A stretch of DNA of 64,000 nucleotides, from the NCBI RefSeq assembly GCF_001953955.1, contig NZ_CP019300.1, positions 1,674,001 through 1,738,000 on the forward strand, given 5' to 3'. This stretch comes from Prevotella intermedia ATCC 25611 = DSM 20706 (lineage in GTDB: Bacteria; Bacteroidota; Bacteroidia; Bacteroidales; Bacteroidaceae). The position numbers and the translations under genes were made by a program. Under the pieces are notes generated by a model. It searched no databases, was not told the DNA's origin, and was given only the letters and a program-made list of their open reading frames with translations. Below are positions 43,044 through 52,522 of the stretch, piece by piece (the stretch's first letter is position 1; the number at the start of each line of letters is the position of its first letter).

Positions 43044-44801
43044 ATGAAAAGAGTTTTATTTGCATTTATGGCATTAGCATTAAGCAGTTTTGGAGCAATG
43101 GCTCAGAACAAGGATATAACAATAACATTGGTAGAAACATCGGACGTTCACGGTTCGTTCTTCCCATACGACTTCATCACGCGCAAGCCAAAAGCAGGGT
43201 CAATGGCAAGGGTTGCTACCTTTGTAAAGGATTTACGACAGAAGCAAGGCGCAGAGAATGTGTATCTTTTAGATAACGGCGACATTCTGCAAGGGCAACC
43301 AATAAGTTATTACTACAACTACATTCAGACACAAAAGGAAAACATTGCTGCCAGCGTATTGAACTTTATGAAGTACGATGCATCGAGTGTTGGCAACCAC
43401 GATATAGAGACTGGGCACACCGTTTACGACAAATGGATACGCAAACTGAACTGTCCGGTGGTGGGAGCAAACATCATTGACACGAAAACACAAAAGCCAT
43501 ACGTGTTGCCTTACACCATTATCAAGAAGAAAAACGGCGTGAAAGTGGCTGTTGTAGGTATGCTTACACCTGCCATTCCCAATTGGTTGGAAGAGGGTTT
43601 GTGGAAAGGTTTGCACTTTGCCGAGATGGTTTCGTCGGCAAAAAAGACCGTTGCAGCATTGCAGGCAAACGAGCAACCCGATGTTATCGTAGGACTTTTC
43701 CACTCTGGTTGGGACGGTGGAATAACGACACCCAACTATGTTGAGGACGCTTCAAAGAAGGTTGCGGAAGAGGTAGACGGCTTCGACGTGGTGTTTTTCG
43801 GGCACGACCACAAGCCACGCAATATAACTGTAACCAACAAGAGCGGCAAGGAAGTGTTGTGTCTCGACCCTGCCAACAATGCACAAAAGGTAGCAGTGGC
43901 AACCATAACCTTATCGCCTGCAAAGAAAAAAGCGAAGAATGGCAAGCGTTTCAACGTTATCAAGAAGTCGGGAGAGGTAGTCAATGTAACTGATTTGGCA
44001 ATAGACGAGCCATTTATGGCACATTTTGAGAACGAAATAAACGAAGTAAAGAGTTGGGCAAACACCGAAATCGGACGCTTTGAAAACACCATCAGCACGA
44101 AAGACTGCTTCTTTGGCAACTCTGCCTTCAACGATTTAATCCTTAATTTAGAGCTTCAAATCACGAAAGCAGATATTGCTTTCAATGCTCCTTTGGGCTT
44201 CAACTCGTCCATTAAAGCCGGTGCAATAACCGTAGGCGATATGTTCAGCCTTTACAAATACGAGAACCAGCTCTACATTATGAAGCTGACAGGCAAGGAA
44301 ATCAAGGACTATTTGGAGATGAGCTATAACCTTTGGGTGAACACAATGAAGTCGGCTGACGACCATTTGCTATTGCTTTCGGAAGACACAAGGGACGATT
44401 CGCAACGCTTAGGCTTTAAAAACTTCTCGTTCAACTTCGACTCTGCTGCAGGAATTGACTATGAAGTGGACGTAACAAAGCCTTATGGGCAGAAGGTAAA
44501 CATACTAAGAATGAGCAACGGACAGCCTTTCGACGAAACAAAATACTATAAGGTAGCCGTAAACAGCTATCGTGGCAATGGCGGAGGAGAGCTCCTTACC
44601 AAGGGCGCAGGCATTCCGCAAGAGCAGTTGAAAAGCCGCATTGTATGGCGAAGCGAGCGCGACCAACGCCATTATCTTATGGAAGAGATTAAGAAAGCGG
44701 GGACATTGAACCCACAACCCAATAATAACTGGAAATTCGTACCTACGGAATGGACCGACAAGGCTGCTGCCCGCGACCGTAAAATACTGTTCGGCGAATA
44801 A
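43044..44801 (+). CDS. Secreted 5'-nucleotidase / metallophosphatase (UshA-like)
   Basis: This 585-residue enzyme has a signal peptide (1-20, AMAQ). The calcineurin-like metallophosphatase core shows the usual blocks: ETSDVHGSFFPYD (~31-43), LLDNGDILQG (~74-83), GNHDIETGH (~118-126), GLFHSGWDGG (~213) and FFGHDHKPRN (~251). The 5'-nucleotidase C-terminal domain runs from ~330 with FNSSIKAG and NSYRGNGGGELLTKG. It dephosphorylates nucleotides in the periplasm for purine and phosphate salvage. Neighbours fit: NudC (NAD hydrolysis to mononucleotides) and a purine permease follow on the same strand within 40 bp each, making a nucleotide-salvage operon. Confidence 0.93.
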   Translation: MKRVLFAFMALALSSFGAMAQNKDITITLVETSDVHGSFFPYDFITRKPKAGSMARVATFVKDLRQKQGAENVYLLDNGDILQGQPISYYYNYIQTQKENIAASVLNFMKYDASSVGNHDIETGHTVYDKWIRKLNCPVVGANIIDTKTQKPYVLPYTIIKKKNGVKVAVVGMLTPAIPNWLEEGLWKGLHFAEMVSSAKKTVAALQANEQPDVIVGLFHSGWDGGITTPNYVEDASKKVAEEVDGFDVVFFGHDHKPRNITVTNKSGKEVLCLDPANNAQKVAVATITLSPAKKKAKNGKRFNVIKKSGEVVNVTDLAIDEPFMAHFENEINEVKSWANTEIGRFENTISTKDCFFGNSAFNDLILNLELQITKADIAFNAPLGFNSSIKAGAITVGDMFSLYKYENQLYIMKLTGKEIKDYLEMSYNLWVNTMKSADDHLLLLSEDTRDDSQRLGFKNFSFNFDSAAGIDYEVDVTKPYGQKVNILRMSNGQPFDETKYYKVAVNSYRGNGGGELLTKGAGIPQEQLKSRIVWRSERDQRHYLMEEIKKAGTLNPQPNNNWKFVPTEWTDKAAARDRKILFGE

Positions 44802-44837
44802 GCCTGAAGCATCGGAAAAAGAGGAAAGGATACGAAA

Positions 44838-45620
44838 ATGAAGTGTTATTGGTTTGTATTCTGCAAGACCGACATTGTATTGGAAAAGACCGCCGACGGT
44901 TATACAATCCCCTTATCAGAGCACTGTCCTACCCCACTGAAAGCGTGGTCGCAGGTATTGGATACAGACCCTATGCCCGACGGAACAAGCGTAAAGGCTG
45001 TAAGCATAGATACGCCGCTGACCGACAACCCAGCGTTCGAGATGTGCGGACTACGCAACAGCTATTACAAACTTGCACAAGCGTTTTACCTGAAAGCAGG
45101 AAAATGCTACGAACTGCTATACTGGAACCAGAACACGCGCTTCTGTGGCGTTTGCGGAGCACCGATGAAACTGAACAGCGAAATATCCAAACGCTGCACA
45201 AACTGTGGCAAAGAGGTTTGGCCACAGGTTTCAACAGCCGTCATTGTATTGGTACATCGTGGCGAAGAAGTGCTTTTGGTGCGTGCCAAAAACTTTAAAG
45301 ACAACCACTACGGCTTAGTTGCAGGCTTCGTGGAAACGGGCGAAACCTTCGAAGAAGCCGTACACAGAGAGGTAATGGAAGAAACTGGAATACAGATAAA
45401 CAACCTCCGATACTTCGGTTCGCAGCCGTGGCCGTACCCTTGCGGCATAATGGTGGGCTACAATGCCGACTACGTTGGAGGCGAGATACAATTGCAATGG
45501 AGCGAGCTTTGCAAGGGCAGTTGGTTCGGAAAAGACAACCTGCCCAACCTGCCGGAGAAGTTATCAATCGCCCGAATGTTGATAGACGATTGGCTTGAAA
45601 ACACGAAAAACAACAAATAA
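44838..45620 (+). CDS. nudC: NAD+ diphosphatase (NADH pyrophosphatase), Nudix
   Basis: This 260-residue Nudix enzyme splits NAD(H) into NMN(H) and AMP, and in some bacteria removes NAD caps from RNA. Seen: a four-cysteine zinc ribbon (CGVCGAP and KRCTNCGKE, ~100-125), the Nudix box GFVETGETFEEAVHREVMEETG (~155-176, complete GX5EX7REUXEEXG pattern), and SQPWPYPCGIM (~187-197), the NADH-pyrophosphatase signature. It lies 36 bp after the 5'-nucleotidase and 26 bp before the purine permease. Confidence 0.95.
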   Translation: MKCYWFVFCKTDIVLEKTADGYTIPLSEHCPTPLKAWSQVLDTDPMPDGTSVKAVSIDTPLTDNPAFEMCGLRNSYYKLAQAFYLKAGKCYELLYWNQNTRFCGVCGAPMKLNSEISKRCTNCGKEVWPQVSTAVIVLVHRGEEVLLVRAKNFKDNHYGLVAGFVETGETFEEAVHREVMEETGIQINNLRYFGSQPWPYPCGIMVGYNADYVGGEIQLQWSELCKGSWFGKDNLPNLPEKLSIARMLIDDWLENTKNNK

Positions 45621-45646
45621 TAATCAAAATACAAACTAAAAAACGT

Positions 45647-46948
45647 ATGAACTTTTTAGAAAAAACATTGGGCTTCGACCCTAAAACTATGAAGTTGCGC
45701 ACCGAACTGATAGCAGGCGTAACAACATTCCTCACTATGAGCTACATTCTGGCAGTGAACCCAGCAATCCTTATGTCTACGGGTATGGACCAAGGTGCAC
45801 TCTTTACTGCCACGGCATTGGCGTCGGCGATAGCCACACTCTTATTGGCGTTTATGGCAAAGTTGCCTTTTGCGCAAGCACCGTCAATGGGTCTCAACGC
45901 ATTCTTTGCCTATACACTTTGTCAGGCAATGGGCTATTCGTGGCAGAACTCGCTCGCCATTCTGCTCATCGAGGGTATCGTGTTCATCTTGATAACGTTC
46001 TTCAACGTGCGTGAAATGATATTCAATGCCATTCCGAACAATCTACGCTATGCCATTTCTGCAGGTATCGGTATGTTCATTGCCTTCATCGGTCTTAAAA
46101 ATGCAGAGATTATCGTATCGAAAGAGGGCACTTTCGTAGGCTTAGGTGCTTTCACCGCACCCTGTCTGCTGGGTATTTTCGCCACCTTACTTAGCGGTGT
46201 GCTTATGGCACGCAACGTTAAGGGTGCGCTATTTTGGGGCATTATTGCCACAACCTTGATAGGAATACCATTGGGCGTTACCGTTTTCCCAGACCATTGG
46301 TTGCCAGTTTCTGCGCCTCAAGATATTTCGCCAATCTTCTGCCAGTTCGATTTTTCAGGTTTATTAAACCTTAAAACAGTTCTTGTTGTCTTCTCATTGC
46401 TAATCGTCAATATCTTCGATACCATCGGAACACTGATGGGTTTGGCTGAAAAAACGGGCATTGTACGCGAAGACGGAAGCATTCCACGTGTCAGCGAAGC
46501 GATGATGAGCGATGCCATTGGTACTACTTGCGGAGCCATGCTCGGTAGTTCTACCATCTCTACCTATATAGAAAGCGCAAGCGGAATAGCCGAAGGAGGT
46601 CACTCAGGTGTAACATCGTTGGTTGTAGGTGCTATGTTCATTTTTGCTTTGTTCCTTTCTCCTATCTTCCTGCTTATTCCGAGTGCTGCTACAAGTGGTG
46701 CCCTCATTATGGTAGGTGTGCTGATGCTCGACTCTGTAAAGAAGATAAACCTACAAGATATGACCGAGGCTTTCCCTGCTTTCATAACAATGATAACGAT
46801 GGTATTGTGCTATTCTATCGCTGATGGCATTTGTCTGGGCATTCTGTCGTTCGTTATTATGAAGCTTTGCACACACCGTTGGAAAGACTTGAACTGGACG
46901 CTTTGCATTCTTTCTATCCTTTTCGTTCTCAACTTTGCATTAGGATAA
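45647..46948 (+). CDS. Purine nucleobase permease (AzgA-like NCS2 family)
   Basis: This 433-residue inner-membrane protein with ~13 helices belongs to the AzgA/PbuG branch of nucleobase:cation symporters. Marks: TFLTMSYILAVNPAIL (~28-43), LPFAQAPSMGLNAFFAY (~74-90, the TM3 signature), and IGTTCGAMLGSSTISTYIESASGIAEGG (~290-317, TM8-TM9 region). It imports hypoxanthine, guanine or adenine with protons. As the last gene after 5'-nucleotidase and NudC it completes a purine salvage operon. No terminator hairpin was seen right after the stop; a 186-bp element begins 36 bp later. Confidence 0.92.
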   Translation: MNFLEKTLGFDPKTMKLRTELIAGVTTFLTMSYILAVNPAILMSTGMDQGALFTATALASAIATLLLAFMAKLPFAQAPSMGLNAFFAYTLCQAMGYSWQNSLAILLIEGIVFILITFFNVREMIFNAIPNNLRYAISAGIGMFIAFIGLKNAEIIVSKEGTFVGLGAFTAPCLLGIFATLLSGVLMARNVKGALFWGIIATTLIGIPLGVTVFPDHWLPVSAPQDISPIFCQFDFSGLLNLKTVLVVFSLLIVNIFDTIGTLMGLAEKTGIVREDGSIPRVSEAMMSDAIGTTCGAMLGSSTISTYIESASGIAEGGHSGVTSLVVGAMFIFALFLSPIFLLIPSAATSGALIMVGVLMLDSVKKINLQDMTEAFPAFITMITMVLCYSIADGICLGILSFVIMKLCTHRWKDLNWTLCILSILFVLNFALG

Positions 46949-46984
46949 AAGCGATATTTATAAACGAAAAGCGAGCAATAAAAG

Positions 46985-47170
46985 TGTAAATATTTTTCGC
47001 AAACATAACTTTTACTTAACTATCTCGCTATCAACACTTTGCAAAACCTATTGTTTTGCATTCCAAAAGCGGCTCTTTTGCACGGTAAAAGCGTAGGTTT
47101 TGCGTTGCAAAAGAGCCGCTTTCGCAGTGTCAAATCGAAATTACCGTTTTCCGTTGGAATTATCTTTACA
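46985..47170 (-). repeat. 186-bp dispersed element, copy 4 (type II), inverted
   Basis: Read on the minus strand it has ends TGTAAAGAT and ATATTTACA and type II module order. Unit 1 GCGGCTCTTTTGC pairs perfectly with unit 3 GCAAAAGAGCCGC; copies 2 and 5 have one mismatch here. Again exactly 186 bp, between convergent genes. Confidence 0.9.
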
Positions 47171-47204
47171 AAACCAAGGCGTATTATTCAAGAAACAAAA
47201 CAGA

Positions 47205-47238
47205 AAAGGCCGCAGCCCCGAAAGGTTGCGACCTTTTA
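47205..47238 (-). terminator. Terminator of the DASS carrier gene
   Basis: On the minus strand AAAAGGTCGCAACC pairs with GGGGCTGCGGCCTTTT (some mismatch), ending in TTTTCTGTTTTG. It lies 20-50 bp after the stop. Confidence 0.7.
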
Positions 47239-47257
47239 TTTTCAGTATGTATATTGA

Positions 47258-48724
47258 TTATCCTAAGAGGTGCAACTCGCCCACGACGAACAAGAGACCA
47301 TAACCCAATACGATGGAAATGATACCACAGGTAATACCTGTCTTCAACATATCTTTCTGTTCTACCAAACCTGTTGAGTAAGCAATGGCATTTGGAGGAG
47401 TAGAGATAGGCAAACACATAGCAGTAGAAGCGGCTATCGCCACACCGAGAAGCACGGTGCTGGTGCCACCGATAACATCGAGCTTGTCGCCCATAGCACG
47501 GCAAACTACAGCCAAAATAGGCATCAGAAGGGCTGCCGTAGCGGTGTTGGAAATAAAGTTCGACAAGAAGTAACAGATAAGTCCAGACACGATGAGAATA
47601 ACAATAGGACTCCAACTGCCGAACGGTATGCTTTCAATGGCAACATCAGCCAATCCGGAACCGTTCATACCAAGACCGAGTGCAAAACCTCCAGCTACCA
47701 TCCAGATAACACTCCAGTCGATTTGCTGCAAGTCTTTCGCATTGATAACGCCTGTTATGGCGAAGATTCCCATCGGTATCATCGACACGGTGTTTGTGTT
47801 TATGCCCGTAATTTCTTTCGGAATAATCCAAAGCAAAATCGTTATGATGAAAGTGGCAATTACTACGTACATACGCCAACCACGGTGTATTTCGCCTTTA
47901 ATCTCCAATTCGATGGTTTTCTTGCTGAATGGGAAGAAGTAAAGAATCACGCGCCAGCAGATAAGAAGCAAGATAACGACAAGCGGACCCATAATAAGCA
48001 TCCACTGACCGAAGCTGATTCCTAAGTTCAAACCATCAGGGTCGTTCAGGAATTTCATTGCAATCATGTTCGGAGGAGTACCGATAGGCGTGCCGATACC
48101 GCCCAAGTTGGCAGCCAGCGGAATAGACATTGTGAGTGCGATACGCCCCTTTCCGTTTGCAGGCAACGATGCAAACACAGGTGCCAAGAACGTCAGCATA
48201 AGGGCAGCAGTCGCTGTATTCGAGATAAACATCGAGAAAATACCTGTTATGAATAGGAAACCGAGCAGCACATTCTCGCTCTTGTTTCCGAAAGGACGTA
48301 TCATATTCTTAGCCAACAGCGTGTCAAGACCCGACTTCGACGCAGCAATGGCAAGAATAAAACCAGCCAAGAACAACATAATAATAGGGTCGGCAAACGA
48401 TGCCATAATCTCTTTCGATTTCAACAGTTCCCCTATTCCATCGCCTTTGAAGAATTGGAACGAGTTTTCCGACACTGATACACACATTATAGTCATAATA
48501 GCCAACGACGTTGCCCACGCGGGAATACACTCGGTTAGCCAAGAAAGCGTTGCAAAAACAAAAATGGCAATGATGCGTTGCTGCACAACGGTGAGTCCAT
48601 CAATATCGAACACTGAGATGGGAAGGTTCCAAACTACGGCTGTTATCAGCACAATTCCCAATAGCTGCCACACTTTCTTCATCTCAATGTGAGCAGACAG
48701 TGTGTTTAAATTATTCTCTAACAT
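47258..48724 (-). CDS. Sodium:dicarboxylate-type carrier (DASS/SLC13 family)
   Basis: This 488-residue membrane protein has about eleven helices and two internal repeats. Family marks: FISNTATAALMLTFLAPVF (~160-180) and its counterpart FISNTATAALLMPIL (~390-405), the SNT motifs that bind Na+ and the dicarboxylate carboxyls. A conserved GGIGTPIGTPPNMIAMKFL (~212-230) is also present. It imports succinate, fumarate or citrate-like substrates. The N-terminus carries ~14 polar residues before MKKVWQLLGIVL; either start is possible. It is monocistronic with a terminator at 47205. Confidence 0.92.
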   Translation of the reverse strand: MLENNLNTLSAHIEMKKVWQLLGIVLITAVVWNLPISVFDIDGLTVVQQRIIAIFVFATLSWLTECIPAWATSLAIMTIMCVSVSENSFQFFKGDGIGELLKSKEIMASFADPIIMLFLAGFILAIAASKSGLDTLLAKNMIRPFGNKSENVLLGFLFITGIFSMFISNTATAALMLTFLAPVFASLPANGKGRIALTMSIPLAANLGGIGTPIGTPPNMIAMKFLNDPDGLNLGISFGQWMLIMGPLVVILLLICWRVILYFFPFSKKTIELEIKGEIHRGWRMYVVIATFIITILLWIIPKEITGINTNTVSMIPMGIFAITGVINAKDLQQIDWSVIWMVAGGFALGLGMNGSGLADVAIESIPFGSWSPIVILIVSGLICYFLSNFISNTATAALLMPILAVVCRAMGDKLDVIGGTSTVLLGVAIAASTAMCLPISTPPNAIAYSTGLVEQKDMLKTGITCGIISIVLGYGLLFVVGELHLLG

Positions 48725-48828
48725 GGTAAAAATTTAATTAGTTAAAAATGATTGTTTATATAGTTACTTAAATTGGCTACTAAATTACGAAAAAGTTTGT
48801 ATTCTTACAAAAATCGAAACATTTTTTG

Positions 48829-48836
48829 TACTTTTG
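48829..48836 (+). promoter_or_regulatory. -7 box of the ABC binding-protein operon
   Basis: TACTTTTG matches TAnnTTTG and lies 19 bp above the ATG at 48856. It rules out the longer in-frame start at 48826, which would precede the transcript. Confidence 0.65.
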
Positions 48837-48855
48837 TCGAAAATATTCTTTCACT

Positions 48856-49974
48856 ATGCGAAAATCATTGATTCTATACCTCTTATTATTAAGTCTGTGC
48901 TTCGGTTGTAGCAACAACAAAGCCAAAATGGCGAATACCAACGCTCCAACAGACAGCACATTGTTATTTAAATATGCCGAGAATATAAAAATGGAACGTA
49001 CCTCCGACGGCATCAAGGTAACCCTTTCCAACCCTTGGAAAAAGGGTAAGACACTGCACACCTACTATTTGGTGGAAGATGCAAGCAAGGCTGAGAAGCC
49101 TGCGGACGGCACTCTTGTGCAAGTGCCGATGAAGCGTGGGGTGTTCTTTACAACCGCACACGCCAACCTAATGGAAATGTTGGGTGCGCAAAATGCCATT
49201 GCAGGTGTTGCCGATACGAAATACATGCTGATACCCGACGTACAAAAACGACTTCAAACAAAGACGATTACCGATTGTGGCGATGGTATGAAGCCCGACA
49301 TAGAGAAGATTATCGACATTAAGCCCGACGGTTTGCTGCTCTCACCGTTCGAGAACAGCGGTGGCTACGGCAAGTTAGACGAGATTAAAATCCCTATTAT
49401 CGAATGTGCGGAATATATGGAAACCTCTGCGTTGGGGCGTGCCGAATGGATTAAATTCTATGGTATTCTGTTCGGTTGTCAGCAGTCTGCCGACTCATTA
49501 TTCAAAGTTGTGGAAAGCAACTACCTTGCTTTGAAAGCCAAGGCAAAGAGTTCCAAGCAAACGCTTTCGGTGCTACCCGACCGCAAAACAGGCAGCGTGT
49601 GGTATATGCCGGGCGGCGAAAGCAGCGTGGGCTTGCTCTATAAAGATGCCAACGGCAAGTATGCGTTTGCCGACAACAACAAGAGCGGAAGTCTTGCGCT
49701 GCCTTTTGAAACCGTGTTGGACAAAGCTGGACAGGCTGATTTTTGGGTTTTCAGCTACTATGGTGGCTTCAACAAGCAGCAACTCTTAGCTGAATACCAA
49801 GGCTACACGGCATTAAAACCCTTCAAGACAGGCGAAATCTACGGCTGTCAGGTAGACAAAACGCCCTATTTCGAGGAAGTTAGCTGGCGTCCAGACTGGC
49901 TTTTGTCAGACCTTATCCAACTCTTCCACCCCGATTTAAGGACTGGTTCGATGCGTTATTACCACCGTTTATAA
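48856..49974 (+). CDS. Corrinoid/iron-siderophore ABC transporter substrate-binding lipoprotein (BtuF/FecB-like)
   Basis: This 372-residue lipoprotein has a signal MRKSLILYLLLLSLCFGC (lipobox, Cys ~18). A helical-backbone binding-protein fold follows, with two lobes: IAGVADTKYMLIPDVQKR (~115) and DIEKIIDIKPDGLLLSPFEN (~148-167), then a long linker helix and a second lobe ending SWRPDWLLSDLIQLFHP. These resemble BtuF/FepB-type proteins (PF01497). It is followed after 23 bp by the matching permease. The substrate may be cobalamin, haem or a ferric siderophore. No ATPase gene is next to them. Start set by the promoter at 48829. Confidence 0.88.
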   Translation: MRKSLILYLLLLSLCFGCSNNKAKMANTNAPTDSTLLFKYAENIKMERTSDGIKVTLSNPWKKGKTLHTYYLVEDASKAEKPADGTLVQVPMKRGVFFTTAHANLMEMLGAQNAIAGVADTKYMLIPDVQKRLQTKTITDCGDGMKPDIEKIIDIKPDGLLLSPFENSGGYGKLDEIKIPIIECAEYMETSALGRAEWIKFYGILFGCQQSADSLFKVVESNYLALKAKAKSSKQTLSVLPDRKTGSVWYMPGGESSVGLLYKDANGKYAFADNNKSGSLALPFETVLDKAGQADFWVFSYYGGFNKQQLLAEYQGYTALKPFKTGEIYGCQVDKTPYFEEVSWRPDWLLSDLIQLFHPDLRTGSMRYYHRL

Positions 49975-49997
49975 AATCGGCAGAAACCTTTCAGGCA

Positions 49998-51011
49998 ATG
50001 AAAAAGAATACTTGGGCATTTGTTCTGCTGCCACTTGGCATCGTTATTCTGTTCTTACTGAACCTCTATATTGGTTCAGTACGCATTCCGTTTAACGACA
50101 TTGTGGATATTTTCTTAGGACGATTTGATGGCAAGGAGAGTTGGCGTTTCATCGTTTTAGAGAACCGTTTGCCGCAAGCAATTACGGCTATGTTCTGCGG
50201 TGGAGCACTTGCAGTAAGCGGTTTGATGCTGCAAACCGCCTTCCGAAACCCATTGGCAGGTCCCGACGTGTTCGGTATCAATGCAGGAGCGGGCTTGGGT
50301 GTGGCACTCGTAATGCTGCTTTTGGGTGGCAATGTGTCTACGGTTTTGTTCTCGGTATCGGGCTTTATGGCGGTGTTGGTTGCAGCTTTCGTAGGTGCAA
50401 TGGCAGTAACGGCACTGATATTCTTCTTCTCGCTCATCATCAGAAACAGCGTCTTGCTGCTCATCATCGGCATTATGGTAGGCTATATGTCGTCGTCCGT
50501 GGTGTCGTTGCTCAACTTCTTTGCCACCGAAGAAGGCGTAAAAAGCTACATGATATGGGGTATGGGCAATTTCGGAGGCGTGTCTATGGAACACATTCCT
50601 GTGTTTATGGCGATTGTCAGCATAGGCATTTTCTGTTCGCTGCTACTGATGAAGCCGCTCAACGCCTTGCTGCTTGGAGCGCAGTATGCCGAGAGTTTGG
50701 GCATCAACACACGCCGAACACGCAACTATCTGCTCGTTGTTACAGGGTTGCTGGCAGCCATTACCACTGCTTTCTGCGGTCCAATAGGTTTCATTGGCTT
50801 GGCTGTTCCCCACATTGCGCGCCTCTTGCTGACCACCGAAAACCATCGTCTGCTACTGCCTTCTACCATTCTCAGCGGTGCGTTGATAGCTCTTTTCTGC
50901 AACCTTATTTGCTATTTACCCAGCGAAGGTGGCATTATTCCGCTCAATGCGGTAACGCCTTTAATCGGTGCACCCGTAGTAATTTATGTACTTATGAAGT
51001 CGAAAGGTTAG
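49998..51011 (+). CDS. ABC transporter permease (BtuC/FecCD family)
   Basis: This 337-residue inner-membrane protein has about ten helices, of the BtuC/FecCD type. Visible are RLPQAITAMFCGGALAVSG (~57-75), QTAFRNPLAGPDVFGINAGAGLG (~80-102, the family's signature), the coupling-helix region ARLLLTTENHRLLLPST (~275-291) and GGIIPLNAVTPLIGAPVV. It works with the binding protein directly upstream. Usually an ATPase (BtuD/FecE) follows in the same operon. Here a strong terminator stands at 51028 and the next gene is a uracil permease, so the ATPase must be supplied from elsewhere. Confidence 0.93.
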   Translation: MKKNTWAFVLLPLGIVILFLLNLYIGSVRIPFNDIVDIFLGRFDGKESWRFIVLENRLPQAITAMFCGGALAVSGLMLQTAFRNPLAGPDVFGINAGAGLGVALVMLLLGGNVSTVLFSVSGFMAVLVAAFVGAMAVTALIFFFSLIIRNSVLLLIIGIMVGYMSSSVVSLLNFFATEEGVKSYMIWGMGNFGGVSMEHIPVFMAIVSIGIFCSLLLMKPLNALLLGAQYAESLGINTRRTRNYLLVVTGLLAAITTAFCGPIGFIGLAVPHIARLLLTTENHRLLLPSTILSGALIALFCNLICYLPSEGGIIPLNAVTPLIGAPVVIYVLMKSKG

Positions 51012-51027
51012 CAAAACCCACAGAAAA

Positions 51028-51064
51028 ATAATCCAATAGCTTTTAGCAGTTGGATTATTTTTTG
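51028..51064 (+). terminator. Terminator after the BtuC/FecCD permease
   Basis: AATAATCCAA (51028) pairs with TTGGATTATT (51051), followed by TTTT. It closes the operon after only two genes. Confidence 0.88.
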
Positions 51065-51065
51065 T

Positions 51066-51073
51066 AGCTTTGC
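51066..51073 (+). promoter_or_regulatory. -7 box of the uracil permease gene
   Basis: TAGCTTTG directly follows the T-run of the preceding terminator and lies 49 bp above the ATG at 51122. Confidence 0.6.
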
Positions 51074-51121
51074 AAACAAAATCGGTAGTGGAAGCTATGC
51101 GGTTAATCTAATTTAATAACA

Positions 51122-52336
51122 ATGAACACAACTAATTTATCACCATTCAGACGAACAGTAGTAGGCGTACAATTCCTTTTCGTGGCTTTTGGCGCAACTG
51201 TCCTCGTTCCGTTGCTCGTTGGGCTCGACCCCGCCACTGCCCTTTTCACGGCAGGTATCGGAACTTTCATTTTCCATTTAACCACAAAAGGCAAGGTGCC
51301 CATCTTTCTCGGGTCGTCGTTTGCTTTCATTGCACCAATCATTTCGGCGTCGAAACAATGGGGAATGCCTGGCACATTGGCAGGTATCATTGGCGTTTCG
51401 CTGGTCTATTTCCTTATGTCGGCACTCATTAAATGGCAAGGCAGGAAGCTGCTAAACAGACTTTTTCCACCTGTCGTGATAGGTCCTGTCATCATCTTGA
51501 TTGGTCTTTCGCTCTCGAGTTCGGCAGTAGATATGGCTAAGAACAACTGGCTTTTGGCTGGCATCTCGCTCACAGTGGCTATCTTGGTGCTTACTTTGGG
51601 AAAAGGACTCATCAAGCTCGTGCCCGTAGTTTGTGGCATTGTAGTGGGCTATATTGCAGCAGTTTGTATGGGAGAAGTAGACTTCACGAACGTGGCAGCT
51701 GCACCTTGGTTTGCATTACCACCCGCATTGGCAGACTTCCACCTACCACAATTTGCTTGGGAACCCTTCCTTTTCATGATTCCAGTAGCCATTGCACCCG
51801 TTATCGAGCATATCGGCGACGTTTACGTGGTAGGAGCCGTGGCGCAGAAAGACTTCGTAAAAGACCCCGGACTGCACCGAACAATGCTCGGCGACGGCTT
51901 GGCTTGCCTTGCAGCAAGCTTCTTCGGCGGCCCTCCTGTTACGACTTACAGCGAAGTTACAGGTGCTATGAGCATCACAAAAATCACTCAACCACAGGTT
52001 ATTCGCATTTCGGCAGCCACTGCCATCGTCTTTTCTGTAATCGGAAAGCTCAGTGCCTTGCTGCAAAGCATACCTGCAGCCGTGCTCGGTGGCATTATGT
52101 TGCTGCTCTTTGGTACCATCGCTTCGGTGGGCATACAGAACCTTATACAGCACAAAGTGAACTTGAACCACACCCGAAACACCATCATTATTTCGGTAAC
52201 GCTGACCATTGGTATTGGCGGAGCTATCCTTACTTATGGCAATTTCGCCATGAGTGGCATCGGTCTGTCGGCTATTGTAGGTGTACTTCTTAACCTTGTG
52301 TTGCCACACCCAAAGGAGGAAGAGACGGAAGAATAA
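51122..52336 (+). CDS. uraA: Uracil permease (UraA-like NCS2 transporter)
   Basis: This 404-residue membrane protein with ~14 helices belongs to the UraA/UapA branch of NCS2. Seen: VPLLVGLDPATALFTAGIGTFIF (~28-50), IFLGSSFAFIAPI (~61-73, the TM3 substrate-binding region), IAPVIEHIGDVYVVG (~217-231) with the key Glu, and GDGLACLAASFFGGPPVTTYSE (~255-276) with the second conserved Glu (YSENIG-type position). It imports uracil with a proton for pyrimidine salvage. Single gene between its own promoter and terminator. Confidence 0.92.
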   Translation: MNTTNLSPFRRTVVGVQFLFVAFGATVLVPLLVGLDPATALFTAGIGTFIFHLTTKGKVPIFLGSSFAFIAPIISASKQWGMPGTLAGIIGVSLVYFLMSALIKWQGRKLLNRLFPPVVIGPVIILIGLSLSSSAVDMAKNNWLLAGISLTVAILVLTLGKGLIKLVPVVCGIVVGYIAAVCMGEVDFTNVAAAPWFALPPALADFHLPQFAWEPFLFMIPVAIAPVIEHIGDVYVVGAVAQKDFVKDPGLHRTMLGDGLACLAASFFGGPPVTTYSEVTGAMSITKITQPQVIRISAATAIVFSVIGKLSALLQSIPAAVLGGIMLLLFGTIASVGIQNLIQHKVNLNHTRNTIIISVTLTIGIGGAILTYGNFAMSGIGLSAIVGVLLNLVLPHPKEEETEE

Positions 52337-52378
52337 TACTTTTGTAACACACAACCTACTATAATCCAATATAAAACT

Positions 52379-52419
52379 GCGGGGACAACAATGCTTTTAT
52401 GCTGTTGTCCCCGCTTTTT
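52379..52419 (+). terminator. Terminator of the uracil permease gene
   Basis: GCGGGGACAACA (52379) pairs with TGTTGTCCCCGC (52402), followed by TTTTTG. Confidence 0.93.
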
Positions 52420-52522
52420 GTTGGATATATTGACGAGCGTAAATGCTGGCTTTTTTAGATATTCTAGTATTCTTAGATTTTATAGAATCTTTAGACTAAC
52501 AGATAGGAAATCGCTCTTGTTT

